Source: Ischnura elegans
Taxonomy: Eukaryota > Arthropoda > Insecta > Odonata > Coenagrionidae
Direction: 5' to 3'
DNA length: 64,000 nt
Assembly (NCBI RefSeq): GCF_921293095.1
Contig: NC_060249.1
Span: 79,991,907-80,055,906, forward strand
Shown: positions 24,601 through 36,200 of the stretch, one piece after another
How the letters are laid out: every line of letters begins with the position of its first letter
Position numbering within the stretch: position 1 is the first letter of the stretch
Program-made: the position numbers and the translations under genes
Notes under the pieces: generated by a model
Database searches by the model: none
What the model saw: only the letters and a program-made list of their open reading frames with translations
Told to the model about the DNA's origin: nothing

Positions 24601-27600
24601 CTTTCCAAGCTGTGGAGCGGGGAAATCCCAGGAAACGGGGTCACCCACGCCGAGTGCCCGCTTGCCTCCTTAATTCCCCCCGCCCGCCCCCGCAGCCACC
24701 TTTGCTAACCCACTCGGAGAGAACACCTCGATCCTCCCGCCATGTTGCCATATTGGGTGGCCACGGCTCTCGGACTTCGACTGGTCGGAGGGGGAGGCAC
24801 AAGCGGCGTGTAGATACGTACATGGCATCCGATTTATCCCCACAAGCGCCAGCTAAAGACCTCGTGAACATCTAGCGATTAAATCCTACCACCTGCATCC
24901 CCTAATTCGCAAGGTAACATGATGACAATACCAGAAGCAGCGCTCAGGTCTACCAACCTATAACCGATACAAAGACGACATCAAACATTAACAAATAGGC
25001 TGTAATACAATCAAGTAAATACTGATTACTGCACTAAATAGTTACAACACAAGATATGATGAGACGCATCTAAAAAATATGATACCTGACTAAAAGCAGC
25101 TGACTACGGTTTAGTCCGAGGGGAGATATCTCGAGAGACTAAGCTACGCGACAAAGAACGCCAAAATAAGGCAATAATAAATCTACGTAGTGAGAAGTGA
25201 ACTCTGTATAGGTATTCGCCCTCAGATTCCAATAACGGTAAGCCGAGCGCAAGAATCCTCGTCGTAGGCACCGGCATTGTTAGCTGCAATTCGTAGAGGT
25301 AAAAGGAAACCTACAAGCAACAATTACACAGCGAACACGTTGTCGCCAATGAGAAATACGCGGCAATTGTGATTGAGGCAATCCTTTTCGAAAAAGAATT
25401 TCCACGAAACACCAGCAATATCTTAAAAGTGATAGGAAACAAGCCGAGAGGTAACTCATGAAAAACTGAAAAGTCAACAAAACCATCGTGTTATAACTAG
25501 AACAAAATAAATTATCAAGAAGGAAAAACTAGTGAATGCGAATGATCGAAAGATAATGCGGTACTTGAAAAAAACTATAACTAACGAATGCACGACACTA
25601 AGATATTACAAACTAAGATAAACAATGAATGCATGTCCGCCATTAGAAGAGAAGACGAAAGAACACGGCGGAAGAAAAATAAGAATGCGAGGTAAAAGCC
25701 TTAGCAAGGAGACGTCCTTGCCGACACGAAAAGAAAAAAATGAAGGCGCCGACTACATAAGCGGTTTTGGAATGCCTGCGCCAAACACGATTTATAGGAG
25801 AGAATGCCAAAAAGGGCATGGGACGCAATCAGATGAAAAAGGGCGAAAATATAAGCCAAACATAAAAATCATGATTAATGTATCAAATTATGATCCAAAA
25901 CTAACTCAAAAAATAAAACTTAAAGGCCATCACGCAAGCCCGTGCGTATCCAAAGTTTTCGCCCAAACGTGGCCTTCATACGCCACGAATAATTCGCAAG
26001 TCAATGCACAAAACGCAGTGAGAGAGGCAGAAATTCAACTCGTAAGCGCAGGATGGTAGAATTACGCAGACATGCTCCGCCAACATGACCGGTATTCCCC
26101 AAGGTTTTGGAGGCGGCGCCGGGAAATACTAAGCATCTATCGCGTGGTAAACAAAAGAATTCCCTCACGGCGACTGATGCCGTCATATTCGCTCCCGCGG
26201 GGCACAACGAAAGGAAGAGAGGGGGGGAAAGAGAGCAAAACGCGATGACCAAGGACCATGGTATGCGCCAGCCAATTGCCAGAAACCCGAGATCCGAATC
26301 GAAAAAAAAATTACACCCCAGATAGGAACGCCCGGAATCCCGCTGAAAATCGGACTTAAAACGTTTCCTTATACATTATGGACGTATTCAAGGCTAAGAA
26401 TGATACGCCAACCACTTAACTACACATGAATTACCTGAGAGGTAGGGCAAAAAAATTGAAAGAAATTTTTGAAGACACGGCCATGATAAAATTTTAAAAC
26501 TGTTTGTCGAAGCCAGGAATTCCCAGACGACAGAAACCGGGATTCCCAAGGCCGCAATTCCATCGCTGGTGCCTCGAGAGAAGGGAAAAGAAGGAAAGCT
26601 TATGGAGGAGTGGAGGAGGTAAGCTCTCAGGCAGGTTCGGAGGCGGGGGAAGTCGACTAACCACCTCCACTCCCTCCCACCGGGTTCCTACCTCGTGCAC
26701 ACAAACTACAGGGCTTATGGCAGGAGAGAGAGAAGACACAAAGCAGGGCTTACACTGGGATTTCCAAACTTCGCCTCAAGCACAACCTCACCCCAGCCAA
26801 GTATGCATCTTCCACATCCACCCCACCCTCGTCCTAAACGGTGGGCAAAACCCCATCCCACCAGAACTGCTTCCCGAAAACCCGAATTGCCCCTCGCTGG
26901 CTGCCTCGGAGACTTGCCCCGAGGCGAGTGTGGGATGGGGAGAAATCGCGATGGGAAGAGGAATCACAACCATCAAGGAAGTATAGGAGCAGTCTGCCAG
27001 AGTCGTTCTTGCGTGATTCCGAAATGCTTTTCAGGAGAAAAAACTGCACTCCCAATTAACGCCTCAGAAAAAAAGATCACGCCCGTGCAGTTCTTAGCAA
27101 CCCGATGCGATGTAGAGAAACATTTGCAGGAGGATGATAATAAATCCCCAAAGGAAAATTATGTCGGATATCTAAACACTAAACATAACCCTTACCCCCA
27201 CCCATTATGAGCTTTAAAAAAAAGGCCGCGAATGCGAGAAAATGCTTCATTAGAAACCCATAAACCAATCCCAACAATGATAAATCAATTCTGATTTATG
27301 AGAGATCAGTCCCAATCCATCAGGCAGTAAATTGACATAATGATCACTAGCATATGGAATACAAACTGAATAGGTTGAAGTGGATGGAATTACTGCCTAT
27401 CCTCAGAGAAGGATATCAGAAGCCAAGTACGATGGTACCATGACAAAACCAGGAGGAATGAGTTCACGGGGTGAAAACAAAGGAGGGGGGAAGGAAGTGA
27501 ATGACCGGGGGGATTTCCCAAACGCATCCGAAGGGGGAAACAAGTGTTAGAAAGCAGCGCGTCACGCACGTGCCATTCGGAGAAAGAAAGAGCATACTTC

Positions 27601-30600
27601 ACCATGCGACGGGATGGCCCCCCCTTATGATGGAGAAAGATGATGCATTGATGAGGAAGGATTCTAAGAGAGACATCGTCGCAGTTGGTAAGGAACTTTC
27701 ACGGCAAATCCCACCTCCTCCCACCACCTAATGAACGAGGGGAAATCACGGGCGTTTCGTCAAACGAGGCAGACACAATGAGACGAGCCTGAATGAATGA
27801 CTGTTAATCCGCAAGGTTTGGGCGTTGGCACGGGCGGCCACACAACTCTGCTAGGTGACTAGCAGCATAATCCGAGGGTAAAAAATGCGAGAGGGCCAGC
27901 CGTTCAAATACGGAGGACAAAAATACCAATGTGATGATAGGAATCGAAAGGTAGAGTTGGGTGATTGACGTATGCACATACACATTGACGGCAATATCCA
28001 ATAACACCACTGCGAATCTATATAACAGAAACTAATTTATCAATGCTTGGTCTCCTACAACCTCTCTTGTATCCTGGTGGATTTATGAAGGAGAGAACTA
28101 GGATTTGACCACAATCCTCAAGAGCAATGCATCCATCGGATACCTGAAAAATACGATGCCTATATTCAACGGGTAAATAAGCGACTGTAATTACAAAAGC
28201 AGATGAAGTCAGGAGATATATACGGAACAATGAATGCGACGACTGAGAGAACGATTAACAGCTGTAATGTGGACACTGCCGTTGAGCTAACTGTAGTTAT
28301 TCTACCGTTCATACTGGAGTTCCAAGAACTCCAGTAGGAACGGGTATGCAAAAGAGACCGTCTTGGAAGTCCGTTGTTTTTCTGAATTAAAATCAGCATC
28401 ACGAGCATATACATGCTCGGTGAACTTTTCCCGACCGACCAAAATAAGAAAATCATTGTCATTGTCAAAATTAGAAACTTGTTTTTCAACTCCATAAAAA
28501 TGTGAAAACATGTCATACACCTTTACGATTTTTCACCTTTAGATGTTTACCTATGCAAGAGAAAACGAGAGAGATCAACTGCACAGGCATTATTTCCGCT
28601 AGGCGGGAAAATATTTTTTCCGCATTAAGAAACAAAATAAAATCCAGAAGCCCTGACAGGGTTGAGGGCGCAAATGCATGCAGGCCACACCTATAATGAT
28701 AACATCAGCAGAGAAAAATAATTCAGCATTTCCCCGTAGGATGATGGAATTTACATTAGGAGTACAGTCAGTGCTTTAGTCGGGCCGGTACAGTGTTACC
28801 CCCAAAATCTAAACTTGTTTTAAGCGTACCGGTTACACTACCTTTTTACGTATGTAAGAAAAGCCCTGCTGCAAATTGTCCAATGAATTTCAGAAAGAAA
28901 AATCGGAAAAGGTTATTTACATGTTCAGAGTTATCTCGTGGCACAACTTGGAACTAATATAAGAGTTGGAGTATGACAATTCAATCGCGACCAGATGTAT
29001 AATACATGTTCAGCTGTTGGCAATTTTTGGTGAGTACCGCCTAAATTTTTTCCCAACTACAGTACCGAGTACAGTGAGAGACACGTTTAAAGAGAGTAAA
29101 GAAACTCTCGCGTCGCCTTGTCCCGGAGCAAACAACAACAGAAGCTACTAAGATCACCTTCAGAAAACAGCCCGGAAGCATGACAACATTTCCGTTTACC
29201 CGCCTCCGATTGCGAAGGAAGAGCAATTATGACGGAAGTGACGTGTCACTAGAATCATCTCCTTGAGTACTACACACATTCTGGATCCGTGAATCTTTGC
29301 TTTTCATGAGACACCACGAAGATAGTCAACTACACCTCGCAATTAATAATATCAATACCTACAATAAAACGGTAGGGGCAAAGAATATACCAACCTTAAA
29401 CTATTATATACTACGAACATTTTGCAATATAACGGAGACTAAACAGCCTCTAAGAAGACCACATGCATTTTTAATTTAAACCCCATCAATTTAAGGATGC
29501 TTTAGGCGAAATAAATAAAAACTAACACATAGACAGCCATATCACAGCGTCAACTAAATGCTAATAAAAAATAACGTCTACAACAACGAGCAAAGAGAAG
29601 TAGAAATATTATTGCTAATTATAGTAAAAAATACTATTAATTATTGTGGAGGTATATACACAGAAATTGAATAATGATGGCCATATTACACTCAAGATGG
29701 CATTCAACGAAAACATGAGGCACTCTCCTCACAATGTTGTGAATTTCCATCCCTTCAAGATTTTATAAGCATGTTTTGTAGTTGTGACTTCGCCAATGAG
29801 TCCTCAGGAAGGGCTAACCAAAAGAAAAACCTGAGCAGACTGCGAAAATCTATCCAGTGACGGCCCCGAATCAATGTCTCGCTGTGACATGCATTAATGA
29901 AGGTCAGGCGACATTCCAGAAGCAAAGGCGCTGTATTGGAGGCGAATCATGAAGGCTTGTTTACAAGACACATCAACTTGCCCACAAGAAGATTTCGACG
30001 GGGGGAAACTTAAAAAGTCGTGAACCGAATGATAACAGGTGCACATAAACTTGTACGCGTTGCTTTACGGTAGAAACAGGCCTTAAGAATGGAATCAAAT
30101 GCTGCGACCATTGGGACTACAAAAGAGTAAAAACAAAACAAAACAACTTACCATCATGGTTCCTCTCGTCGATGCTGCTGGGCGGGAAGCAGTGGGAGGC
30201 GTTTCCGGGTGCAGACGAGGCCTCCTGCGCCGTCAGCGGCTCAAGGAGCGCCTTAGTGCACATGACGTCGCCGACGCGTGCCGCAAGGTGCAGCGGCGTG
30301 TCGCCCTTGCGGTCCCGCTGGTCCACTGAGGCGCCTGCGACAACCAGGCGACGAACGATCCGTGCCTGCCTCGTCAGCACGGCAAGGTGCATGGGGCTCT
30401 ATGAACGGCAATGAATGAAGTCAATAATAACAGAGAATTTATTTAACTCTTGAAATTAGGATTATTACAATCCCTCTTAGATTTTAAGAATTGCATTTCT
30501 ACAAACATCCACGCCCTTTGAGATAAACATAGCTACCAAGACGCGATACGAACATACGAGCAAGCGTAAATACTAGGAAAACGACTGGAAGGATTATTAG

Positions 30601-32706
30601 CACAGGGCACACTGATTTTGCCACAGTACAGCACTACATTGAACATTCGTCACCAAATGTGGTGAGATAACCTTATTTCCGAACCCACCATGGAATTGGA
30701 CTGTGGGGTCAGTATATCACTAAAATCCACATTTAAGAGAATACATCAATTAGGGGTTTTCCCATAAACGATGACTGTACGCATTTATGGTAACCGCGGA
30801 TGAGAATTTAATATCGAACACCGGCCATCATACGAGGAGATTCTCCGATAAACTAAGATTCAAACGCGACAAAGGGCATATTGATAGACAGTGACACGCG
30901 AAGGCCTTATGGAATGCAGGATTTAAAACGGATATTCGATGATTAAAAAAAACATTATAACGCCCAAGAAGTAATCAAAAATAATTATCAAAACATTCTT
31001 GGGCACAATTCCAAAAACCTCAGCGTATATATAGTAAAAATAGTGAGTGCACTGACACCAACTTCAACTGCAAAATACAGATCATTGGCAGGAGAAATGG
31101 GGGTATAAATAAACACTAGGCAAATATAGTCTAGGAGACAGCGTTAAGTAGTTGTTAATGTACTTTCATAATAAACTGACAACATTCCTAGCGATAATTA
31201 TAATCCCCAAATTTGGTCAAAACCAGCACAATTGCAAATACAGCAAACTTGAACAATATGACTACAGAATCAAGGTTCTAAGGAAGATAACGATGGGCAA
31301 TTACTAATGATACAATTCCACAATGAAATAATATACGGCAATAAAAATAAATTAACATTCTACAGCACAGCCACGTTGTTCCCCATATATGGCAGGAATA
31401 CTACTGAAGCAATTGAGAAATCACATGTCCTAAATAAAAAAACCGACTGAGAAGCCTCGACACCGGCTGCAAGATTTTTCGATTACCGCGGGGTTAACAG
31501 CGAAAAGCACTCTAAACAAATAGCAATATCAAAACATGGCAACAGCCCATCCATTCAACCCACAAAAACAGCATTGAATGAAATCGCCAGTAATTGAGTG
31601 GATGTAGAAACTTACGTCTCACGGCACGTTCACTAAAGTAATAACGGACATGTCACACCACGGGGAGCCCAACAGTACTATTGAATGAAATAATAACGAA
31701 AGAAGCCTCACCTGTCTCAAGTCATTCAGGATATCCAAGAAAATTGGATGTGGTGCCATGCGTATCAAACTATACACGACTTCAATGAAGCCATGAATGA
31801 TGGCCAAATGCAATTGGCTGCAAAAAAATAACGAAACACAATATTAATACTGAAATAAGAGCCAAACAAATGAGATCACCAAAATACAAGCAACTATTTA
31901 GCAAATATTAGGGTATATTATTTAGAAAAATTAAACACCATAAAACAAATGACGAACGTATCGCATAGCATGGCACAGTGGCGGAATGTTATCTTCAACA
32001 CGATAAATTTATCATTCCAGGACAATCGTTAAATTGATATAACTTTATCCAAATAAATTTTTAAAATTTATACTCACGTATCTCCGTCGTCATCTTGCTG
32101 AAAATACTTCTCCCAATCGAAACACGGCTGACATGATTCTTCCGATGGCAGCTCTGTTGATAAACTGTCCGAGTGAGAAACAACGTTTACATTCGTACAT
32201 CTTGTGCTTTCTTGCTGTAACTTAGGGGACACATTTAAGTTGTTGAGCGACGCATTTTTTAACGTTAAGTGACTGAAGGGCTCTTCGAGTTCAACATCCA
32301 CACCACTGTCAATCCTCATGAAGGATTTCTTGTCCTCCTCGCTTAAGTCCTGGACGCCAGAGTCTTTGAATTTTCTAGGGGACAAGTCTTCTGATAAACA
32401 ATGTTCGGACGACACAATATTGGCTCCTGATAAAAACCCTGAATCAGTCCGGCCAGAGTCGTATAACGAACACTTCCCACTGTCAGAGTAGCCCTTAGAG
32501 CTGGGTGAGGAAAAAGCATCACGCTTCGAGCTCACAAAACCCACATCTTGCTGAAATTTAGAAGCACTTTTCCACTGGCGCTGACTCTCTTCACATTCCA
32601 ACTGAGATGGTAATCCATGTGATAACGCCTGCGGCTGGCCAGATGCACGACCTGAAACCAAGTCGGAACCGTCAATATGGCCAATAGGATGCTGTCCTTG
32701 CCACAT
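18540..32706 (-). CDS. cact: cactus / IkappaB inhibitor of Rel proteins, whole spliced gene
   Basis: The coding sequence joins 32706-32078, 31817-31712, 30398-30152, 21980-21892, 21299-21060 and 18611-18540 (1,383 nt, 460 residues plus stop). In the fly pathway cactus holds Dorsal/Dif in the cytoplasm until Toll signalling causes its phosphorylation and degradation. Residues 1-208 form a Ser/Asp-rich arm with the degron DSGFLS at 88-93. Six ankyrin repeats span about 209-425: DTQLHLA, SPMHLA, DTPLHLAA, QTCVHLAA, RTILHYG and MTAYQIAA. Repeat 3 has the extended loop before DERNHDG found in cactus proteins. The C-terminus is acidic (DSDSDSSEDE, 428-437), a likely CK2/PEST region. Length is close to the roughly 500-residue fly protein. 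Each exon border has AG/GT and all phases match. The ATG at 32706 is the first inside exon 1 past a possible splice acceptor; an upstream coding exon cannot be excluded. Intron 3 is 8.2 kb. Identification is very secure; the last exon and 5' end are less so. Confidence 0.95.
18612..21059 (-). other. cactus intron 5
   Basis: 2,448 bp. The donor is GAG|GTGAGT at 21059 and the acceptor CATTAG at 18612. A purine-rich (GAAGAAG) tract lies near 18990-19050 and a somewhat GC-rich stretch with overlapping short frames at 19083-19880. No nested gene recognised. Confidence 0.65.
21060..21299 (-). CDS. cact: cactus coding exon 5 (ankyrin 5-6 and acidic tail)
   Basis: 240 nt, phase 0 at both ends, 80 residues (358-437). 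Acceptor TGTGTTTTCAG|GATGGG, donor GATGAG|GTGAGT. It encodes ankyrin 5 (SGRTILHYGVEMGN), the characteristic ATTYAGMTAYQIA of ankyrin 6, and then the acidic serine run DSDSDSSEDE, a strong casein kinase II-type cluster. In IkappaB proteins the equivalent C-terminal acidic region contacts Rel dimers and controls basal turnover. Confidence 0.95.
21300..21891 (-). other. cactus intron 4
   Basis: 592 bp, with donor AGG|GTTAGT at 21891 and acceptor TTTTCAG at 21300. Nothing else recognised inside. Confidence 0.8.
21892..21980 (-). CDS. cact: cactus coding exon 4 (ankyrin 4)
   Basis: 89 nt. The acceptor is TGTATTTGCAG|GACAAAC. Two bases complete the glycine begun in exon 3, and 29 further codons encode QTCVHLAAIGGNLDVLRHLV followed by GFGANVNAR, a textbook ankyrin repeat (residues 329-357). 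The donor is GTTAGT, slightly off consensus. Confidence 0.95.
21981..30151 (-). other. cactus intron 3 (8.2 kb)
   Basis: The largest intron, between donor GATG|GTAAGT at 30151 and acceptor TTTGCAG at 21981. It holds several GC-rich patches (about 23280-23560, 24600-24870, 26500-27000) in which long frames appear on both strands without recognisable protein, and a short hairpin at 28305-28343. No nested gene or intact transposon was recognised. The GC-rich patches could be enhancers or an internal alternative promoter. Confidence 0.75.
28305..28343. repeat. 18 bp hairpin in intron 3
   Basis: CCGTTCATACTGGAGTTC (28305-28322) pairs with 28326-28343 around a 3 nt loop CAA, with one mismatch. No flanking direct repeat was found, so it is not grouped with the palindromic insertions. 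Confidence 0.75.
30152..30398 (-). CDS. cact: cactus coding exon 3 (ankyrin 2-3 and loop)
   Basis: 247 nt, entered in phase 0 through acceptor TTCATAG|AGCCCC and left in phase 1 at GATG|GTAAGT. It encodes residues 246-327 and the first base of 328. Ankyrin 2 is SPMHLAVLTRQARIVRRLVV and ankyrin 3 is DTPLHLAARVGDVMCTKALL. A loop of about 24 residues ending CFPPSSIDERNHDG follows, the cactus-type insertion between repeats 3 and 4. The exon is strongly GC/CpG-rich compared with its introns. Confidence 0.95.
30399..31711 (-). other. cactus intron 2
   Basis: 1,313 bp between donor CAG|GTGAGG at 31711 and acceptor TTCATAG at 30399. AT-rich, with nothing recognised inside. Confidence 0.85.
31712..31817 (-). 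CDS. cact: cactus coding exon 2 (ankyrin 1)
   Basis: 106 nt. Acceptor ATTTTTTTGCAG|CCAATT; the first base completes Thr210, and 35 codons follow: QLHLAIIHGFIEVVYSLIRM, then APHPIFLDILNDLRQ. RMAPHP and NDLRQ closely match the conserved first ankyrin repeat of cactus and IkappaB proteins, so identity and frame are secure. Confidence 0.97.
31818..32077 (-). other. cactus intron 1
   Basis: 260 bp, with donor GATAC|GTGAGT at 32077 and a strong pyrimidine-rich acceptor at 31818. Nothing else inside. Confidence 0.9.
32078..32706 (-). CDS. cact: cactus coding exon 1 (N-terminal degron arm)
   Basis: Encodes residues 1-209 and two bases of codon 210. The ATG at 32706-32704 has A at -3. An ATG 24 nt further upstream is in frame but lies upstream of a likely splice acceptor (TGTCTTTAG ending at 32717), so the inner start is preferred. 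The segment is Ser/Asp/Glu-rich. DSG motifs lie at residues 75, 83, 88, 115 and 133; those at 75-80 (DSGKCS) and 88-93 (DSGFLS) fit the DSGxxS consensus bound by beta-TrCP/Slimb after phosphorylation. The exon ends in the acidic YFQQDDDGD leading into ankyrin 1. Confidence 0.93.
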
Positions 32707-33115
32707 CGTCACACCACTAAAGACAAGCAAACACTAATGAACGAAGCTAGCTACGCTAATACACGAGCTTCCAAAATGATGAAAGCAATCACGAAACTCC
32801 AAACATTCCCTCGAGATTACGAGAATATGATAAAAAAGCTAACGAAGAATGTAAAACGCAAAACTAAACAAATCCACGAAGATGGCTGGGATACACAATC
32901 GCAAAACTCAAAGGAAGTATTGCGAACCGTCGACCCAAGCACTGAACCTCATTTCACTTAAGCCACACGCAAACTGAACGAACAACTGACCGTTGATCAA
33001 GACACCTTCACCATGGCTCGCGTCTGACAAAATGATGAAGAAGCACTTCCTCCGTCGACGGATATAACGCGACCTTTCCACTCTCTCCCCGAGCGCTCGC
33101 GTCGCAGCGCATCGA

Positions 33116-33126
33116 GGGAAAAACCC
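33116..33126. promoter_or_regulatory. kappaB-like site 1
   Basis: GGGAAAAACCC fits the insect Rel/Dorsal pattern GGG-W4/5-CC. It lies 410 bp upstream of the cactus ATG in the CpG-rich region, 20 bp from a second site. Confidence 0.5.
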
Positions 33127-33146
33127 AGTACGGAGGCGCTACCTGA

Positions 33147-33158
33147 GGGGCATTTCCC
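33147..33158. promoter_or_regulatory. kappaB-like site 2
   Basis: GGGGCATTTCCC is one base from the canonical GGGRNWYYCC pattern and nearly palindromic. It is paired with site 1, as expected for a Rel-responsive IkappaB promoter. Confidence 0.45.
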
Positions 33159-33250
33159 GAACTTCTTCTCAGCTGCGCGAGATTTTAAAATAAAATTCGT
33201 GCAAAGCACAACTTGTACAGTGTTTGATGAATTGAAATTTCGTGGAATAG

Positions 33251-36200
33251 ATTAACATACATTTTATTCCTTTTAAAAATCTACATTTTTTTTCTTTTAA
33301 CGTTAAATGAAGCCACCAAATGAAACGGCTACTGGTGGAAATGGCGCTATATTTTGGAAAGCTTTTTGAATGGTAGCTATTGGCCTATGCGATTTTTTAC
33401 GCAAGTAAATGCACTGGAAATACTTGTCACACTCACAAATTTTATACAAAAATACATTATATCTTTCACACAGAAATTGAAGACATAGACTATAAAAGAA
33501 ATAGAACGAAAATGTTGTTGTACCACCGATTTTAAACACAGTGCCTAGACTAAATACCTATTAATCATTTTAAGCCATCAAACATGATGAATAAACTACA
33601 TAATCACTAAATTTAGCCATTAAACCGCATCAACAGAGTTTGGCTGGCGATATATTCCTAATTTTAGTATTTATTCTGAATATCTGAATATTTATTTGTA
33701 ACTGGAAATTGTTTTTACGATAAATCCGGTAAAATAAAGTTATCTTGAAATTTCAAGAGTTACTTTAAAATGCTCACATTTAGAAACGCAGTACACGATG
33801 CGAAACAAAAAACGAACCCTCCTCAGATGAATAGAAAGTAACTGCTATAAGACATTAATAGTTTTATGCAAATTACCAGATGTATGTGGAGATGAAAATG
33901 GATAATGCTATTATGTCATCGAACCCTCCGCCGTGATATCCTGCGATCGATTCCGCTGGTTCCATTGAATTAAATTATGGTTTATACAAAACATTAACGA
34001 TTAGTACAACGAATTTACGCCTATTGTTGAATTACATTAATAAATACGTAATATTACAAATATATAAATAGTTGACCGTTTCATTGGTAAATTCAATTTA
34101 CATTGAGATGAGCTTGGAAAAAAATACAAGAAGTATCATTGAACGTCGAGAATATGGGTGATCAGGCATGATGAGATTGAGATTAGCATAGCAGTATTAG
34201 AGGCAAGGGTTTCTTTATGCAATAAATATCTGTTAATTATCAACTTCAATAAATACTCAAAGGAAGGTCGATTACTCTAGTTTTTTCATAGCTCTAAGAT
34301 ACGCGTGTCTGATGGCGATTAGGAGGATCATCTTGCAAAATAGGATGGATAGCATCATTGCTTGTGAAATCGCTTTGCCGATCCGTGCTTTGAACATCTT
34401 GGGGTATCATTTCTCTTGGGAATCCTACTTTCTCAAAGATCAATATATATGTTTTATCTCACAGATCAAACTGGCTAAAACCGCTACGTAGGAAAAACGA
34501 CTTTGAAGAGAGGTACATGACTGTAGATAAAAATTATTATAAAACTTGATCCAAAACTACATTTACATGAGATAGTACCGCATTGCAAAAGTCATATATG
34601 AGGTCTCTCGAAAGCGGTCTTTTCTGGTGACGTTCAAAATATATTTCATTATCTTGAACAGTTCAGGGTATATAAAGCAGGCCCTTCTCAACATTTGCTT
34701 GCATCTCAAATTTAATAAATTTTCCACGGCTTTTTCTCCGTTGTATTATTATATGTTTGAGATACAGGAAAATAAATAGTGACAAATGTCTTTAGTATAT
34801 ACTCCGAAATTTTCAAGATGGCATTTAAGTTTGAAAGATGAAGTTTTAAATGAGCATTGAATCGCCCAAAAAGTAAAAAGTACAATCGGTCGAGATAAAG
34901 TGAGGCGTCCTCTTAAAAGTACTTAAACATGAGGTCTAATATTTCTACTGGTAAACATATTATCAAGTAAAAATGATGGACTCTATATGAAGACGCGACG
35001 ACCCATAGCACGTATTTATTTTCCGTTGTTCTAACCTTGCATGGATTCTCTGTAGGAATTACTAACCACTGCCAAGTTATGCCTTTGAATGGATGTGGAC
35101 GCATAATATGTCAGTATGCGTAATATTTTTATGACCGTTTGGTGTGCATGTGGAGGTCCTATTGCATGGTGCATGCTGGTGATTGATCACCCCCTGCCAT
35201 GTACCCTAGAGGTAGCCCGCAGGGTTTTGTGTGGATGTAGAAGAACCAAGAGGGATGGTCTCTACATGAAGAGCCAAAAATAACGCTTCTACCTATGATC
35301 ATCTTTGGTTAACAACCCACTCATTGCAAGTATGACTAACGCATTAACAGCATGACTAATATCACCAGCCACTTGACCACAATACCTAGACAAACAAGGG
35401 ACGTGGAAGGTGGGATTTTTTTTTTGCAGAGTGAAAACCCATAAAGGGGATTCTAACTGCCGCCTTTACAGTGACGAAGACTTCCTGAGTACTTCAGGAG
35501 ATCATTATTAGCTAACTGCAGCAGATGATAAATTTTATGCAACCTAAACCCAAACTACCTTCACAAAAAATATTACCATATTGTACAAATAATAAACGAA
35601 GTATACGATCAAACGTTTAGCATTCGATTATAATGTTGTGTGATGAAGATCTCAAAACATTCTTTTTGGAGTTTCTCGTTTACCAGGAAACAAATTCCTA
35701 CTACAACAACCACGCGGCGCGAAATGTTCCATAACATTGAGAAAACAAAATAGATCACGCAAATTTGCGAATAATTATCTCCGCCTAGAACCTGGGTTCA
35801 AATCTTAAAAGCTGCCTAGAAAACTTGGCACATTGACAACCTTCGGCACCGATTTTTCATCACATAACTGAGATGTCTACACGTGCTCCACAAGTTGTAT
35901 TCGTCTACAGCACGATTCCCTATTAGAGCATCCATGGGCCGTCACCATTGTAGCAGGAGTAATTGTGCCTTATCACTATATCATAATTTAAGAGTGTAGC
36001 AAGTACTGAACAAATATAGGATGAAAATTACTATTACACCGCCGTGGCAAAGAATTGATGCATAGTTTCGGTGGCTTGAGAACTTCTCCAACTGGAGGCA
36101 TACCGCATGACATGAGCAGAATTGCAAAGAGAATTATAGAAAAGACGACTGACAACTACCTGCTCCACTGCGATATGCTTTCGAGAAAGTCCCTTTCAAT

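Larger units (their letters stand above)
32707..33250 (-). promoter_or_regulatory. cactus 5' UTR and CpG-rich promoter region
   Basis: Upstream of the ATG lies either a contiguous 5' UTR or an intron ending at the acceptor TTGTCTTTAG (32717). A minus-strand 63-70 codon frame at 32997-33209 ends MVKVS-stop and could be a leader exon or upstream ORF. CpG density peaks at 33020-33130. Initiator-like TCAGTT words occur near 32960-32980 on the minus strand. No TATA box was found. The transcription start is not fixed. Confidence 0.5.

Noticed and set aside
26504-27210. Overlapping 160 and 171 codon frames in intron 3
   Set aside because: Pro/Ser/Gly-rich translations in a GC-rich patch, equally open on the opposite strand, no motif, inside a well-supported intron.
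28305-28343. Hairpin as a member of the palindromic insertion family
   Set aside because: No target duplication and no convincing ACC-GAARCCTG tail.
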